Shown: positions 34,431 through 47,311, counted from the stretch's first letter. The stretch: DNA of 64,000 nt from Pinus tabuliformis (GCA_031772625.1 CM062820.1:1076819369-1076883368), one strand, 5' to 3'. The notes: generated by a model from the sequence alone, not told the origin. Translations and numbers: made by a program.

Positions 34431-35226
34431 ATGAACAACTACATCATTTTCATAATATTGATCCCATTGAACAATGGATTGAGTTTATGCATATGTTGGT
34501 AGAACCAATTTTCAGAATACTTGAATAATTTTATGATGACTTTCACACTCTATGACTGAGGATGCTAGCTCATATCTGATATGATTGTTGATATATGTTG
34601 GTCAAATTTAACTAGTTTTTTTTTTTCTATCTTAATAAGATCTAGTTAGTTTTTTCCTTTTGAAAAAAAATTAATCTACTCACACTATCATGTGTAGGAA
34701 AAACATTGAAATAACATATGAATTTTATGCTAGCAATGGAACACGAAAATTGTTATCTTACTGGCATACACAGAAATTAGTGATTTACATCTCAAGTGTA
34801 ATTATCATATAACAAATTTGCATCATTATTCAAATTATTCTTGTAAAAATAATTAGATTTTTTTTATTAATAACAAATAGTGAATTCCAAGCTCTATTGT
34901 AATAGTTGTTATAGCATATACTTCCAAGATAATCCAAAGTAAACAAGTGCAATGATTTTAAGATAATCCAAACAAAGGTTTATGATCCCATTATATGCCA
35001 CTTTTTTGTATTATTTTCTACAAAGGCGAAGAACAATTGCATGGACATATCTTGAGCTTTTTTAATTACATCGAATATCTTGAGCTTTTTTAATGATCTG
35101 ATTGTGAAAATGGATAAGCAATGCATAGAATAGTAAACTAAAATTAGTCAAACAAAAGCATTATGCACTTACAAGTGAATGGATTGACTAGTCACATTTT
35201 CATATCCCAATCAAAAATGCAAATTT
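34431..35226. other. AT-rich intergenic DNA
   Basis: No gene or clear repeat is seen. Short T- and A-runs lie near 34618 and 34663. A local duplication, atcttgagcttttttaat, occurs near 35050 and 35077. This stretch sits between the LINE end and the 3' end of the minus-strand pseudogene. Confidence 0.45.
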
Positions 35227-38085
35227 CTAAGGAAAATAAACATACCAAAATATCTTCAGAGTGCTTTTTTCTTTCGGGAGTTTTCCTGGAGAGCAATCGG
35301 AGATCAAGTTAGCCATATGCAAGTTTTCATATACTAACTCGATTACACCATTCATTGTAGCCCTGGCTCTAGAAGTCGCTCTTTTGGATTTTATTAACTG
35401 TGATTCCCACTCCAAAAACAAGATTTCCTTGTGCGATTCTTGTATTTTTGGTAAATTGGCAGCCATTCCTTCTTCTAAATTTTGCCAAGAGAGAAAATTT
35501 GTTATCTTATCATCTGCTTTCTCAAACTCCAGTCTTGTGTCAACTGCCTGTTCAATAAGTGATGCAGAGATAGTGCACAATGGGTCAACCAATGATATTT
35601 TATGGCAAAGGATGTTTAGCTGCCAAGATAAGGCTTTGGTTACTTCCAGGGCTTCCTTCTTGAATTCACTAACCTTTGGATAACCCTTGAATTTCTCTAT
35701 CTGTGATTGCAGTTGTGCAATTTGATCTTCTTTAGCCTTCTTTTCCTGCTGAATTGTTGTTTGAAGCTTGCTGAGTTGTTGAGACAACTTTTGTTGTTTC
35801 TGGAGAGCTTACTGATCAATCTTTTGCTTCTCTAGATCCAACTGTTCTTTTAGTTTCTCATTCTGTTGTGTTTGCTCTGATAGCTGTTGCTCAAGCTGAC
35901 TAATCCTTTACTATTCTTTTGCCAATTGCCCTTCGAGTTGGGCGATCCTTAGATCCTTTTCCTTGATTTTTTAGCTGACTTCAGAGGCTTTATCCATTGT
36001 TGCAGTTGTATAAGCACCAGCATAATGAGGTAGTTTGGTTAAATCCTCAAAAGGATTGTGTTTTGAATCCTTCCATACCACATTCATCAGTTTGGCATGA
36101 GGAGTTGAAAGAGGTCCTTGGTCAATTTTCCTCCTTTTTCTTTGCCTTTTGACCACAACCCTATGCTTTGGACTGTAGAATACATCCAGGGGTGGTATGT
36201 CTTCTACTTTTAATACAATCTCTTCTATAGGATTCTCAGGAATTATTTCAATATCCTGCTGAATGTTGGGTGTGTCGATTGCCCCTTCAATTGGAATATT
36301 AGTGACAACAGGCTCCTATGTTGTGGGCGATTTTGGTGTAGTGAGGTTTTGGGAGTCATTCTAGTTCTTGATCATTTGATCGAACTGCTCCCATTCCTTG
36401 ATTAAGGTGGCATTAATATTAACATCGGTATCTAGGAGCTCAGTGGTCCTTTCATTTGTCTACTCCTTCTCGGGACTCTTCTCCCTTTCGGGGCTCTTCT
36501 CTTTTTCAGGAGTCTTCTCCTTTTTAGGAGTCTGTTCTTCACTGCGACCTTCCTGCTGCACCATAGGGGTAGTGTTTAACAAGTCCAGAGGTAGTGTTTG
36601 TAACCTCTGTGTCCTGAACTTCATAAATCTGTCTAATCCCTCTGCTCCTAGTCTGATCTTTGCTAGATGTTTTACTTGAGAAAACAACTCAGTTGAAGTG
36701 AACAAATCATCATAATCATCTTTCTCATGTTCAAACTTGGCAAGTTTCACATGAGAGGTAAAGTTGTAAGCCACCGCTTTTGGATCATATTGTCTCTTGG
36801 GAATGACTGCTAACTTTAAGATTTTTATCTTCTCTGTTTCTTTCTCTGCATGTTTGAAGTCATGCAGTGTGTAAGTACCACATCGGAGGGGGAATGAAGG
36901 CCACATTTGTTTCTTGGACTCCTTGAGGTTCCTGGACATCCCTGTTTCTATTATCTGATAGGCTATTTCTCTGGACAATAGCTTATTGGGAATGTACAAT
37001 GGGAGAACATGTGGATCTGTTGTGCTACCAAAAAGTCTGATGTAGGTGAACTTTTCTTCACCGAACCAACTGCTGATTGATGTTAGGTCAATACTGGCCT
37101 CATCGGATAATCGAGGAGCAGGTTTGTCGAATATGGCCTGATGAACGGGTAAAACAAAACCATGGCAGATTCTATATAGATGATATTTATAATGGGCCTT
37201 CCACAAATACTTATGATAGATATGAATAGGAGCTGGGTCTTGAGGAGTCCATTTCCATCCTAAAATGGGGTAACCAGAATTGAAACAAATGGTATCCATG
37301 ATGTAGGCACTCATATAGAATGGGGGTATTATCCGGGTAGTCACAAACCTATTTATTCTATAGTCAAGGATTTGGTTGGCCATTTTATCTGATAAAATGG
37401 TTGTGCAATCCATGATATAAGAATTAATTGCAGCTTCCATTAAGGGCACCATTTCTATAGAAAACCTAGTTGAATCAGAGTCTACATATCATATCGCCAG
37501 CATAGCAATAAGGAGATGCTAAGGAGTCTACAGAGTACATGAAGATTCATGCTTATGTTTGTTTGGGAAATGCCTCCACTGCTTGATAGGGTCCAACTCC
37601 ATGTCATTCTCTTTGGCGAAAGCTTCTAAAAATGCCTTGTTGTAATGCTTCTGGGGGTCCGGCAATTAATACATTTTCTTGATATCTTCTGCCCTGAATG
37701 TCCCGAACATCCTTCCATCGGCTATATAGAAGGCCCTGTCGGTTATGTTGATACTTTCTATAACCCATATCACCATGTCATTGTATGGTAACACTTTCAC
37801 TCGGGTTGCTATTCTGTGTAGGAAGGAGCTGGCCAAATCATATAGAGTATTTTCTGATTTATCAGTCAACCCAGCCATTGCTCCCTCTTCTTTAACTTCA
37901 CTTGGGTCCTTAGCTTCGAGTAAATTATATATACTCTCCCATGAAGTCTTACCGAGGCCTACACAAGTAGTATCAGCTATCAGCGCCAATTTTACTAGTT
38001 CATGTTTTGTTACGACAGGGACCTTCACTTTCCGAGATTTCTTAGTCATTTTTGCTGAATTGGTGAGTTCATACTCGTTCTTCAA
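35227..38085 (-). pseudogene. Decayed conifer-type gene of unknown function with C-terminal coiled coil
   Basis: One minus-strand frame runs from 38085 to 35227. It is broken by in-frame stops and by a pair of compensating indels near 37465-37545, where the local +1 frame reads MYSVDSLASPYCYAGDMI. The N-terminal half (38085-36700) is globular, with motifs such as GYPILGWKWTPQDPAPIHIY, YHLYRICHGFVLP and EEKFTYIRLFGS. Next come an EKSPEREKSPEKE-type charged repeat (36460-36550), a basic stretch KRQRKRRKIDQ (36135), and a Gln-rich coiled coil with heptads (35990-35680). I associate this family only with repetitive predicted proteins in conifer genomes, and no function is known to me. No RT, integrase or transposase motif is present. 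It has the same general layout as the pseudogene at 60414-61990. Confidence 0.6.
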
Positions 38086-39227
38086 AATGAAACAAAAGGA
38101 CGTAACAATGGAAAAACTTACTCAAAGCTAATACACAGCATACAAGACTAACATCAATTAATCGCGAATGGGTGATACAGATTTTTAATATATTAAGCTA
38201 CCACGGATGAAATCCTTGAAGGATTCAACCATAATTGCTTTCTTAATGATTTCCCGTAACTCCCAACGTGACACTTTAATGCTATAATGACATGTTGCAT
38301 CGCAAATTTATAATGGTCCTTTCTAAAATGAGTATCATGACTTCCCAATTAGTGATTAGCGATGATCACATATCATAGATCGGGAGGTACAAGCATTATG
38401 CTTAAATGTTTCCTTTGCATATTTGCGATTGCGACTAATGGTGAGCTATCATGAGAAGGCGGGATGACTTTTAAAATTAATAAATCATTTGTTTTCTCTT
38501 TATCATTGATTTATAACTTTAACCCACAAATGTTCGTAATAGCTCATATTTCACCTTTATCGAAAAGCGTGCTTAATAATGAAATCACATTGGAAGATTT
38601 CAAAGGGGTGGTTGGGGTGTGTTTTATGATTTCAGCGATGCGTGATTGCGATTGGCTTATCACATCAGAGGATTTATATGAACACTTGGAACGACTTCTT
38701 GATAGGTAGCAATATGCGATTTCCGATGGAGTTATCGCATCGGCGAATGTCAATGGAACACCTTAAGTCCACCATTGAAACAAAGGATTTGCGCGATGTG
38801 ACATACTCCTTTTATAATTGTTTTATGATAAGGTTTTATTATAATTTAAATCGGATCGGACCTTATCAAGAGGACTTTCATGGGTTGAATAGATTTGCAC
38901 ATTGCGATTGTTATTTAACTTATCCTAAAAGCAAAAGACCTATTATAAAACTTTATTTTCAAATGTTTTATTGATTTTATTTATATTTCTAAAAGGGTAC
39001 CCATTTCTTATTAAAGTTTTATGTGAAATTTTTTGAAATGGGGAGGGTTGTTGTATAGCACAATAGAACCATGTGGGACCTACTCGAACGAAGGAAATCC
39101 GGGTACGAACACTCTTACGTATTTTGATAATATAAGCATCTTGCCTGAGTTGTTTGAGTATTTCTTGTTGTAGTTTGCTTCTACTCTGTTGGGGTTCTAA
39201 CCTAAAGCCATAGGGTGCTTTCACTCG
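38086..39227. other. Insertion of unknown type truncating a Copia element
   Basis: At 39227/39228 the minus-strand Copia reading frame (DETFAPV) stops abruptly and turns into unrelated DNA starting TGTTTCGAGTG on the minus strand. This stretch has no recognisable protein. It carries several gcgat/tcgca motifs (for example 38424, 38636, 38749, 38904) like those in the inverted-repeat spacer. On the minus strand TGTTAGTCTTG occurs at 38154, about 70 bp before the pseudogene start. Confidence 0.4.
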
Positions 39228-41922
39228 AAACAAACAGGAGCAAAGGTCTCATCATAGTTAATCCCCTCTACCTGTGAAAAGCCACGGGCCACAAATATAG
39301 CCTTATGCTTCTCCACACTACCATATGCAGCTTGCTTTACCTTGTAAATCCAATGGGAGCTCACCACTGACTTGTCCTTCGGTCTCGGGACCACATCCCA
39401 AACATTGTTACGAACTATGGAGTCATACTCCACTATGGTATCAATCCAAACCAGTTTTTGCACTACTTCCTTAAATGAAGATGGCTCTGTCACAAAACAT
39501 TCATCCATAAGAGCCATGTATCCAGTGTATCTCTAACGTGACCTCCTCCACCTGTGCTGAGAAGTGGTTTCTCCCACATTCTCTCGTGCATCATCCAATA
39601 ATCTGTCAACCTCTCTAGTGCACTTTCTTCCCTCTCTAGAAGCCTTTGCTTGAGTGGATGTCTCTACTCCTAGATCCTTTGCATGTGGTCGCTCCACATC
39701 AATCTGAGGCTCCTCAACCTTAGGACCTAAAAGATCCTCATCCACATGTAGCTCAAGATCCTTCTCAAGGGAACCTCGCATGGCCTTCTCCTCATCGAAT
39801 CTGACATCCCTACAAACCATTGTCTTCCTATTGGTTGGAAAGTACACCCGATAGTTGTGAGGTGTATCAATGTACCCCACAAATATCCCCAACTCTGTTG
39901 TTGGCTCAAGCTTCTTCCGTGAATCTTTGGTCACATGGAAATATACCATTGACCCAAAAATCTTGAAATGACCAACATCTGGTCTCTTACCGGAATAAGC
40001 CTCCTCTGGTGTCTTCATCTAAAGTATCCGATGTGGGCTACAGTACTGAACATAAACTGTTATGTTGCATCCCTCAACCCACAAGTGTAGTGGTAGGCCC
40101 TAATCATGCAACATTTCCCTCCCTGCCCCTACTATGCTTATGTTCTTCCTCTCGGCCACCCCATTCTGCTGAGGGTTATTGGGTGCAATCAACTCATGTT
40201 TAATCCCTTCCACTACACAAACATTCTTAAACTTGTTTGAGACATACTCACCAACGTTATCACTTTGTAGAGATTTAACCTTCTTGCTTGACTCTTTCAC
40301 CACCAATTCTTTAAACTTACAAAAAATTGTGAAAGTTTGATCCTTTTTTCTGCATGAAAAATATCCATCGTTTATGAGAATAATCATCAACAAATATAAC
40401 ATAATACTTGTGCTTGGTCATGGGTGTTGTCAAGAATGGTCCACACACATCCGAATGGACTCTCTCTAGAATAGCCTCTGCTCCACTGTTTATATCGTGA
40501 AAGGAATACTTGGTTTATTTTCCCAAAGTACACCCCTTGCATGTATCAACTTTCTCAAGCGTACGGTAGAGATCTGCTGCAATATCTTCAAAGCTCCATG
40601 ATGCAAGTGGCCTAATCGCATGTGCCACAACTCGCCAACATCTCATATCTGCACCCTTTCTTCTTTTGTGCTCAAAGAAGCACACTCCTGTACCTCCAAC
40701 ATATAGAGATTCTTCACCTGAATCCCTATCTTCTTTACCTGACCCGTGGCTATGTGTCAGAGGAACACCTTTCCTTTCAAGAAGATCACATCATAGCCTC
40801 TATCCTCAAGCATGGAAATGGATACCAAGTTCTTCTACAGCTCGGGAACATACATAACATTCTTCAAGGTGAGTGGAGCCTCATGCTCCCTCTGAAAAGT
40901 AATTGTGCCCAATCCAGTAACACTATACTTCGTGTTGTCACCCATCTCGATATGTATCTGGAGATCTTTATCCTCCAGGTCACTGAATAACTCTTTGTCG
41001 CTAGTCATGTGGAATGAAGCTCCATTGTCTAAGTACCATACACTTCCCATCATTCATGACACAATGCATGCAATGATTGAAAATTCCAATTCGAATTGAG
41101 AGGCCAAAACCTCACCCGCCACTCCTCTTGAGGACTTCTTCTTGGACTTCTTGAGTGGACAATTTGTAGAAAAATGGCCCAGCTCATGACAACGAAAGCA
41201 CTTAACTTTTGTCATGTCTTTCTTCTTACCTCCATGATAAGAATATGATTTGGAATGGGAATCTTTCCCTTTCCCCTTCTTCACCTTAATCGCTAAGTCA
41301 CAGTTCTCTTCATCATCAGTCTTTAATGAAGAGCCATCCCCGATGTTCCTCCTGATATCCTCCTGCATCAAATATGACCCCAGTCATTCCCAATCGAGAA
41401 GCTTCTCTCGACCATTAACAGAGTCCTGATAACTATTCCAACTCTTTGGGAGTCCTAGAAGAGCAAGACTCACCATATCATCGTCGGTAACCGTGATTCC
41501 AACACTTCCAAGTTCATCACAACATTGAGTGAACTTGGTCAAGTATTTTGGAATAGTCTTGCCTTTCTCCATTTTGATTTTTCGAAGTTTGTCCTTTAGT
41601 GCCAATTTCCTTTGGTCACTACTATTCCAATATTTAAGTCTGTCAATTCTTTCCACATAGCATACGAAGTTTCCTTTTCATGGAGACTTGAGACAATGTG
41701 GTCTCGAACTCCCTCAAGGATTCTTCGTCTTTCCTTTGCCACACACTTCTTCCATTCGGCCAAATTTTGTGCATCCGATGCTACTGGCTTAGGAATTTCT
41801 TGATCAACGAATTCCTTCAAGCCATTATCCTCTAGCACAGCCTCCATTCTATCCCTCCAGGCCATAAAATTCGAGTTTCCTTCCAAGGCATACTCGAGCC
41901 ACAAACTGTAGAACGTCATCTA
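39228..41922 (-). pseudogene. Copia gag-pol pseudogene, 5' half
   Basis: Read on the minus strand: gag (41919 to about 41060) has the UBN2-like segment MEAVLEDNGLKEFV and the zinc knuckle CFRCHELGHFSTNC at about 41170-41215. The protease region has WYLDNGASFHMT (about 41040), where the usual DSG triad reads DNG. GAG-pre-integrase follows at 40700-40600 (LWHMRLGHL), then the integrase core (SDNVGEYVSNKF, PQQNGVAERKN, 40280-40130). The integrase C-terminus and the link to RT follow (GKRPDVGHFKIFGS, 39980; NNVWDVVPRPKDK, 39400). It stops at DETFAPV, just inside RT. A frameshift in gag near 41630 and several TAG stops inactivate it. It is the same family as the fragment at 26-29 kb, on the opposite strand. 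Confidence 0.9.
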
Positions 41923-42006
41923 TCAATCCCAAAGCATGTATTGCAAATTCGAATTTCACTTGTAACTCAAAACTCAAAACCTCAAAGTCTCCTCTAGTAT
42001 ACTGTT

Positions 42007-42022
42007 CTCTGCTCTAATACCA
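42007..42022 (-). promoter_or_regulatory. tRNA-iMet primer-binding site of the Copia element
   Basis: The minus strand reads TGGTATTAGAGCAGAG directly after the LTR end. It corresponds to the TGGTATCAGAGC consensus used by plant Copia elements to prime with initiator methionine tRNA, with one C-to-T change. Confidence 0.85.
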
Positions 42023-42908
42023 TGTAGAAAATCTTGCAGATTCACAAGCTCATGCAATTTACTAAAGAACAGGACAAGAATCTACTTCTACTTTCAACCA
42101 ATAGAAGCCAATAGATCAATGAAAACAATAAGAACTAGAAGAACATAAATCAATGGCACATAACACAAGATGTATCTGGGGAAAGCCACTGCTCAAAACT
42201 CTTATGTCTGTATTGCATATATCATAAATATGAGTGAAGATACAAAGCCTTTTCCCACTAGAACAATTCCGCAAAAGTATGCTTAACTATCTTATCTCAC
42301 AAGCAAGCTCAAGCTAAATACTTAGCCTATTATGCAAATCTCCAAGCCCTTATTTCCTTACGCAATTCCTATGGCTGAATATCCAATATTAATGGGAATC
42401 CACTGCTTCCAAAACTGCGCAATCCAAACCAGGTCTAGTTCTTGATTGTATGCATGATCTATACAACTCAGTAAATCATACAACTGATAGTACATTGTCC
42501 CTGCACTCTAGTCTCAACTCGGTCTTTCTCTGAACTAACATGCATGAGTTTCTCATGAGGAAATATTCAGTTAACTGGAGTAGCACTAGTGGATGCATTA
42601 GTGCACCAACTGACTGTTAGTCCTCTATTAGTTCAAAAAACAATTTAGAACTAATTTAACTAAACTTAACTCAACAAGCTGAGTGATTTAATTTCCAACT
42701 CAATTTAAACTCATACTAGACCCCTAAAACCTAGGGAGAACATATACATGACTACAGAAAGATTTCCAACTCGAAATTCCTAAGCTAATTAAGTTAATTA
42801 AACTTAATTAACTATTTACAAGTTGCTATGAGAATAGAATTCAATTTTAATTCTCAGTTTAATTCAAGGGAAAACGAAATTAGAATTTCTTATTGCCATT
42901 TCTCAACA
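42023..42908 (-). repeat. 5' LTR of the minus-strand Copia element (886 bp)
   Basis: On the minus strand the LTR starts TGTTGAGAAATGGCAATAAG at 42908 and ends ATTTTCTACA at 42023. It has TG...CA termini and is followed at once by the primer-binding site. It is similar along its length to 28470-29335. No partner LTR exists on its 3' side because the element is cut at 39228. Confidence 0.88.
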
Positions 42909-43082
42909 CTTACTTTGGTAATATACTTTATTTTCTTTTGAATAATCGGGATTTATAAATAGATAATGTGAATGGTATTTTATTAGTGTTAACGAATTAA
43001 ATGCATGATGACTTCTAGATTCTATATCAATATTATATGTTTGATTTATAGGTTTCTTGAGATCTTCTACATGACATTTCAC

Positions 43083-44900
43083 AACATGTCCCCTATATAA
43101 AACAAATTATCTTCCATTGGGAGTAGGGGTAGCAGCATAGGACAATTTTATCTCCAAATTCCCCCCTAAAGTGGTAGACCATTTACTAGATAAAAGAATG
43201 CCCCATACATCAAGAACATCTATGAGAACAATATCCATCGACATTGTAGCTATATCAGGACAAATAATGAGTTGAACCTTTAAATCCTTGATAAGGCGAT
43301 GAACTTGAATTACTTGAGTCAAAGGCACACATATTCCTACAAGGCCTAGTTCTTTGCAATTTCAGCTAGTTCATGACTTTTACATGCATGTCATTAGTGG
43401 AAGCACCAGAATCAAGCATACAATTATGAAGAAGTAAATTGTTCACAACTAATGTGAAGAAGAAAGGTGCATGCCCTACATTATTTTAGTTATAGGGCAT
43501 ATTTTGTAAGATAATAGGAGGGGCCTTAGGCTCTTTATTGAGGCTAAAGAATTTCTTTACATGTTTCATATGAGCAGGATACTTCACTCAAGAATAGGCA
43601 TAGGAATATTAACCATTTTATCTAGAATATTACCCACATCAACATCTAAAGAAACATCATTATTATTTTGGTTGGATAAGGGATTAGGATCACTATTCAA
43701 GGGAAAAGGAACTTTAGTCCATTTCTTTTTATTAGTATTTGGTCCAGAGCTCTCATCATATTTATTCCTTCTAGTGTAATGTAAAATCTTATTAGTTTTA
43801 TCCCTATTTTTATCATCAACAACATTCATATTCACACTATTACATGTATTAATGCATCCTTTGAAAAGTTCTTCATGTTTCTAATTAGTGAGATGGTAAG
43901 ATTTTTGGGTAACATAGAATAAGGATATAATTCATTAAGAGAATTCAAATGTTCAGTATCATTAGAGATACCATTATATCCTTGACTCAAGAGACATTCA
44001 TGCTTCCTGTGTGATTCACCATAATAGTCACACTAAGGGATAACTTCTTGATTAATCATCTCCATAGAGGTTAAGGTATTAGGAACACTTTGTTGTGGAA
44101 GAGGTCTATTATTTGACTCTTAGTTCCTTCACAATGACCTATTATTATTTATTGAGTTTGAGGAGGAAAATATGAGTGTTTTCCTTTTTCCTTTCTCTAA
44201 AATGGTTAACCTATTCATCATAGTGAGTTGACCTTGGAGAATCATATTTCTTACCTTATCAAAATTTTGAGAAAAAGAGGATAAATCAATTTTGATAGGA
44301 TCAACATGATTCATGGATCTAGGTTTCGTCTCAGTGTTAGCTCTAAGATTAGAAAGATTAACTTTTAAAAGGGAAGTGTTTTCTTCAATATTAGTAGCAT
44401 ATTCCTTTGCAAGAGTAAGGTCATTAGGTTCTATTTGTTGTATCTAGAGGAATCATAAACTAGAACAAGATCCTACTCACATGAAAGTGGGGTCAATTAT
44501 GTCCCTACCACTATAAATTCTAGGTGCATTGCACAATCCCCAAACATGACACATGGGTTAAGTGAGGTTTGAAAAACAATGTCGTAAGGAGTGCCTTAAT
44601 AGTACACTCTATCACCAACTGATCTACACCCCTAGAGCTAAGTCATTGGGGTCTTCATCCCTTAAGAAAAATTCAAATTGATCATCAAAATCATTAGTAT
44701 ATTGTAACAAGATAATATAATCAAGATGTTTAAGGTTTGTAGGGAATAACTTGACCAATCCATAAAAAAATTGGTTAAATTCTTGAATGGTTTCAGAGTC
44801 TTTCTTCAAGGTTTCATGTAATTGGTGAGCAAGAAAGTTCCATCTATTCTAGAAACCCATCAATTAATGAAGGCATCATAGGATTGGGTCCAATTATTCA
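43083..44900 (-). pseudogene. Gypsy gag and protease remnant
   Basis: On the minus strand, 44809-44624 encodes ETIQEFNQFFYGLVKLFP, then a stretch ending FEFFLRDEDPNDLA, typical of the Gypsy retrotransposon gag domain. Downstream (43835-43440) are Asn/Lys-rich linkers. The retropepsin begins with MLDSGAST at about 43400-43420 and runs into DIVLIDVLDVWGILLSSKWS and LSYAATPTPNG at 43240-43110. Frameshifts and stops separate the parts. No RT or integrase follows: the pol part is gone beyond 43083. The catalytic DSG is kept. Confidence 0.75.
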
Positions 44901-46735
44901 TTATATGGCTAGGTAAATCACTAAAATTAACTTTAGAAGTTTCTTGCAAGGAGTGAACAAAACTTTCTATCACAACATCATCTTATTCAATGTGTATAAT
45001 TCCAGCAATGTCATACAAAAAAAAGGTGTTCTTTAGTAATGACAACATTATTTATAGAAAATTTTAGACTACCATTCATAAAAAAATTGAGGCATTTTGT
45101 ATGGATAATTTGGAAGAGTAATCATGTCCAAAGGCTTGAAAGTATTGGTAACCATGGTTTAGTAGCCATTAGAAATACTTTTGGAGAATTATTGAAAAGG
45201 GACTTGACCACAAGAGACCTTTCCTAGGTTCTTCCCTTATCAACTCTAGGAGGGTATCACATTTTTTATTAGGTAATGGGCTACTACCTTAATATAGGTT
45301 GGAATGAGATTATGGAGTCACCAAATGAGCACACTAATTGATGCTTAGAGGTATACTCATCAAAATTGAAGTTGAAGTATGTAATTTAAATCTTGAGGAG
45401 AATGGCCTAACACCTCCCAAGCAATGGTGCAAAAAAATTTACAAAAAAATTTAGCACCTAAGAGCAAAGCTTGACTAGGTCACCTAGAAAATGTGCAACA
45501 ATGGGAGAGTAGCCATTATCACCTTAGTATCTACTCCCCTCAATTTAGTTACAAACATAATACAACTCAAGGGTTGCTTCACTTGCATATCTTATGGAAC
45601 AAATCACCCAATCAACTTAAGCCAAGTTCCCAATATGGGTTCTATGATGATTTTCCGCTAAAGAAATAAAGCTAGGAAGTTGGGATTTAAGATGGAATTA
45701 TGAGTAATTTCCATATTTGAGTTCAAAAGTTCCTATTTCTCTTTAAAAGGATTACGTCAACCACGAAAGGCTATTGTAGGTTCCCAAACACACACAACCA
45801 ATAAATCACACTTGACTATTGCAAAGAACTTCCTTGGATTATATTGTTTGACATGCTTCATTAATTTCATTTAAAAAATGTTTTTAGTATGGGTATTTCA
45901 TTGCTCCTAAGGATTGGGATATTGTTTAAGTCCCTTTTATTTTGTTAAATCATGATGTTCATGGGACTAACATAATGGCCACATGAGGGGGTAAAGCTTA
46001 ATTGATTTGTATTTTAATTGCAATTCATCCCTTATAACTTTTTTGCATTTTAACATTTGGTGCATTATCTTAATTTATTTCTTTCTTCTTCTACATTAGC
46101 CTTTGGGAATTTGCAAGCCCCTCTTCTCATAAGATGAGATAAACAAGGAACTAGTATAAGTGACTAACAACGACCACCTCAAAAGAGAGGAGAATGGAGA
46201 AAGGGATTCATGGAAGGTGTTAAGCATGGTATGTCATGGTTGTGCTACCTCAATCTTTGCCACCTATTCATCCCCCTCTTAGAAAATGAAAGAAAAATCC
46301 CATAGTGGTCACACTTGATGAGAAGGAGAATATAACAACCAAGGTGAAATGAGGAAACAAGTATAAATTCCAAGAATCATTTTTCATTATGTGATTTCAA
46401 CCCATGATACTTACTTAAATTCGTAAAAACTCAATATAGAACAATGGCTAATGTACCTTATGTGTGTTAAATCACCATCATTGGATTAGCATGCTAATCA
46501 AGAGGATGAGCTAAGCATGTAAGGCAATAAGAGGCATTTGTGATGCTATCATGTGTGGAGGATGTTGGTCATCATCTCTGCAAATGTCGATTGTCCAAGG
46601 AGGATGTTTATTGGATGGCTAAGAATTTGCATCATTGGAGTCAAAAACAAATTCTAAGGTTACCCAGGTATATGGATGGGAACCATATAATACAATAGAA
46701 ATATGTTAGATCTAAAATTTTTGTGATCCATAATG
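44901..46735. other. Probable 5' leader of the Gypsy remnant and intergenic DNA
   Basis: The stretch next to gag (about 45230-45620) contains noncoding sequence of the kind that precedes gag in this element type (gttggaatgagattatgg, agtcaccaaatgagcacac, gcttgactaggtcacctag). I did not find a primer-binding site or LTR edge. From about 45650 to 46735 nothing is recognisable. Confidence 0.4.
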
Positions 46736-46839
46736 TATATAGATGCCTTTTGGATTAATCGGATAATCAATTTCGGTGCTTTTATTTTTAATCATGACCA
46801 ATTGATGATTTTGTGATTAATCCGAAAGGTATCTATATA
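46736..46839. repeat. Imperfect hairpin, possible MITE
   Basis: The left arm tatatagatgccttttggat plus taatcggataatcaa (46736-46770) pairs with the right arm ttgatgattttgtgattaat plus ccgaaaggtatctatata (46802-46839). There are only a few mismatches, and the loop is about 31 bases. Weaker pairing continues outward. No target-site duplication was identified with confidence. Confidence 0.7.
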
Positions 46840-47275
46840 TGATAAAAATATGTTGCTCATATATTTCTAGTTCTCAATGTTGATAATATGTATGAGGTTA
46901 GTGTCATAAAGCACCGCGTGAATGAATGATATTTTAATAGATCCTTTTATTAGATTTTTGGTAGGTGTGTAGTGTGGCAAACTTTACTAGTTGTTGTGAG
47001 CTACTTGTCTCATACACATGTATCCTAATGGCATGATATCATGGAATGCTTGAATCAATCACCCATTATTTTGTATTGCATCTATAATCTTTTTCCTTAG
47101 ATTTCCTTTTCAGGAACTAGTTAATTTAATTGATATTGTATGTTGCATGATATAGAAAACCTTTATGACAATAGCAATATTTTTTGGTTTTCTTAATTAG
47201 AATTATTTTTAAGAATTTGGATGCTTTTATTTGAAGTTGTATATTGCATGATACATAAAACACTAATTACATTAA

Positions 47276-47280
<5 letters not shown>

Positions 47281-47307
<27 letters not shown>
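47281..47307. repeat. (TA)n microsatellite
   Basis: Uninterrupted TA dinucleotides occur here in AT-rich intergenic DNA. Confidence 0.95.

Positions 47308-47311
<4 letters not shown>

Noticed and set aside
35261..35683. 140-codon plus-strand frame
   Set aside because: It is the antisense of the coiled-coil region of the minus-strand pseudogene.
38464..38974. Plus-strand frames of 81 and 110 codons
   Set aside because: No similarity, overlapping frames, AT-rich context. Probably part of an LTR-like noncoding sequence.
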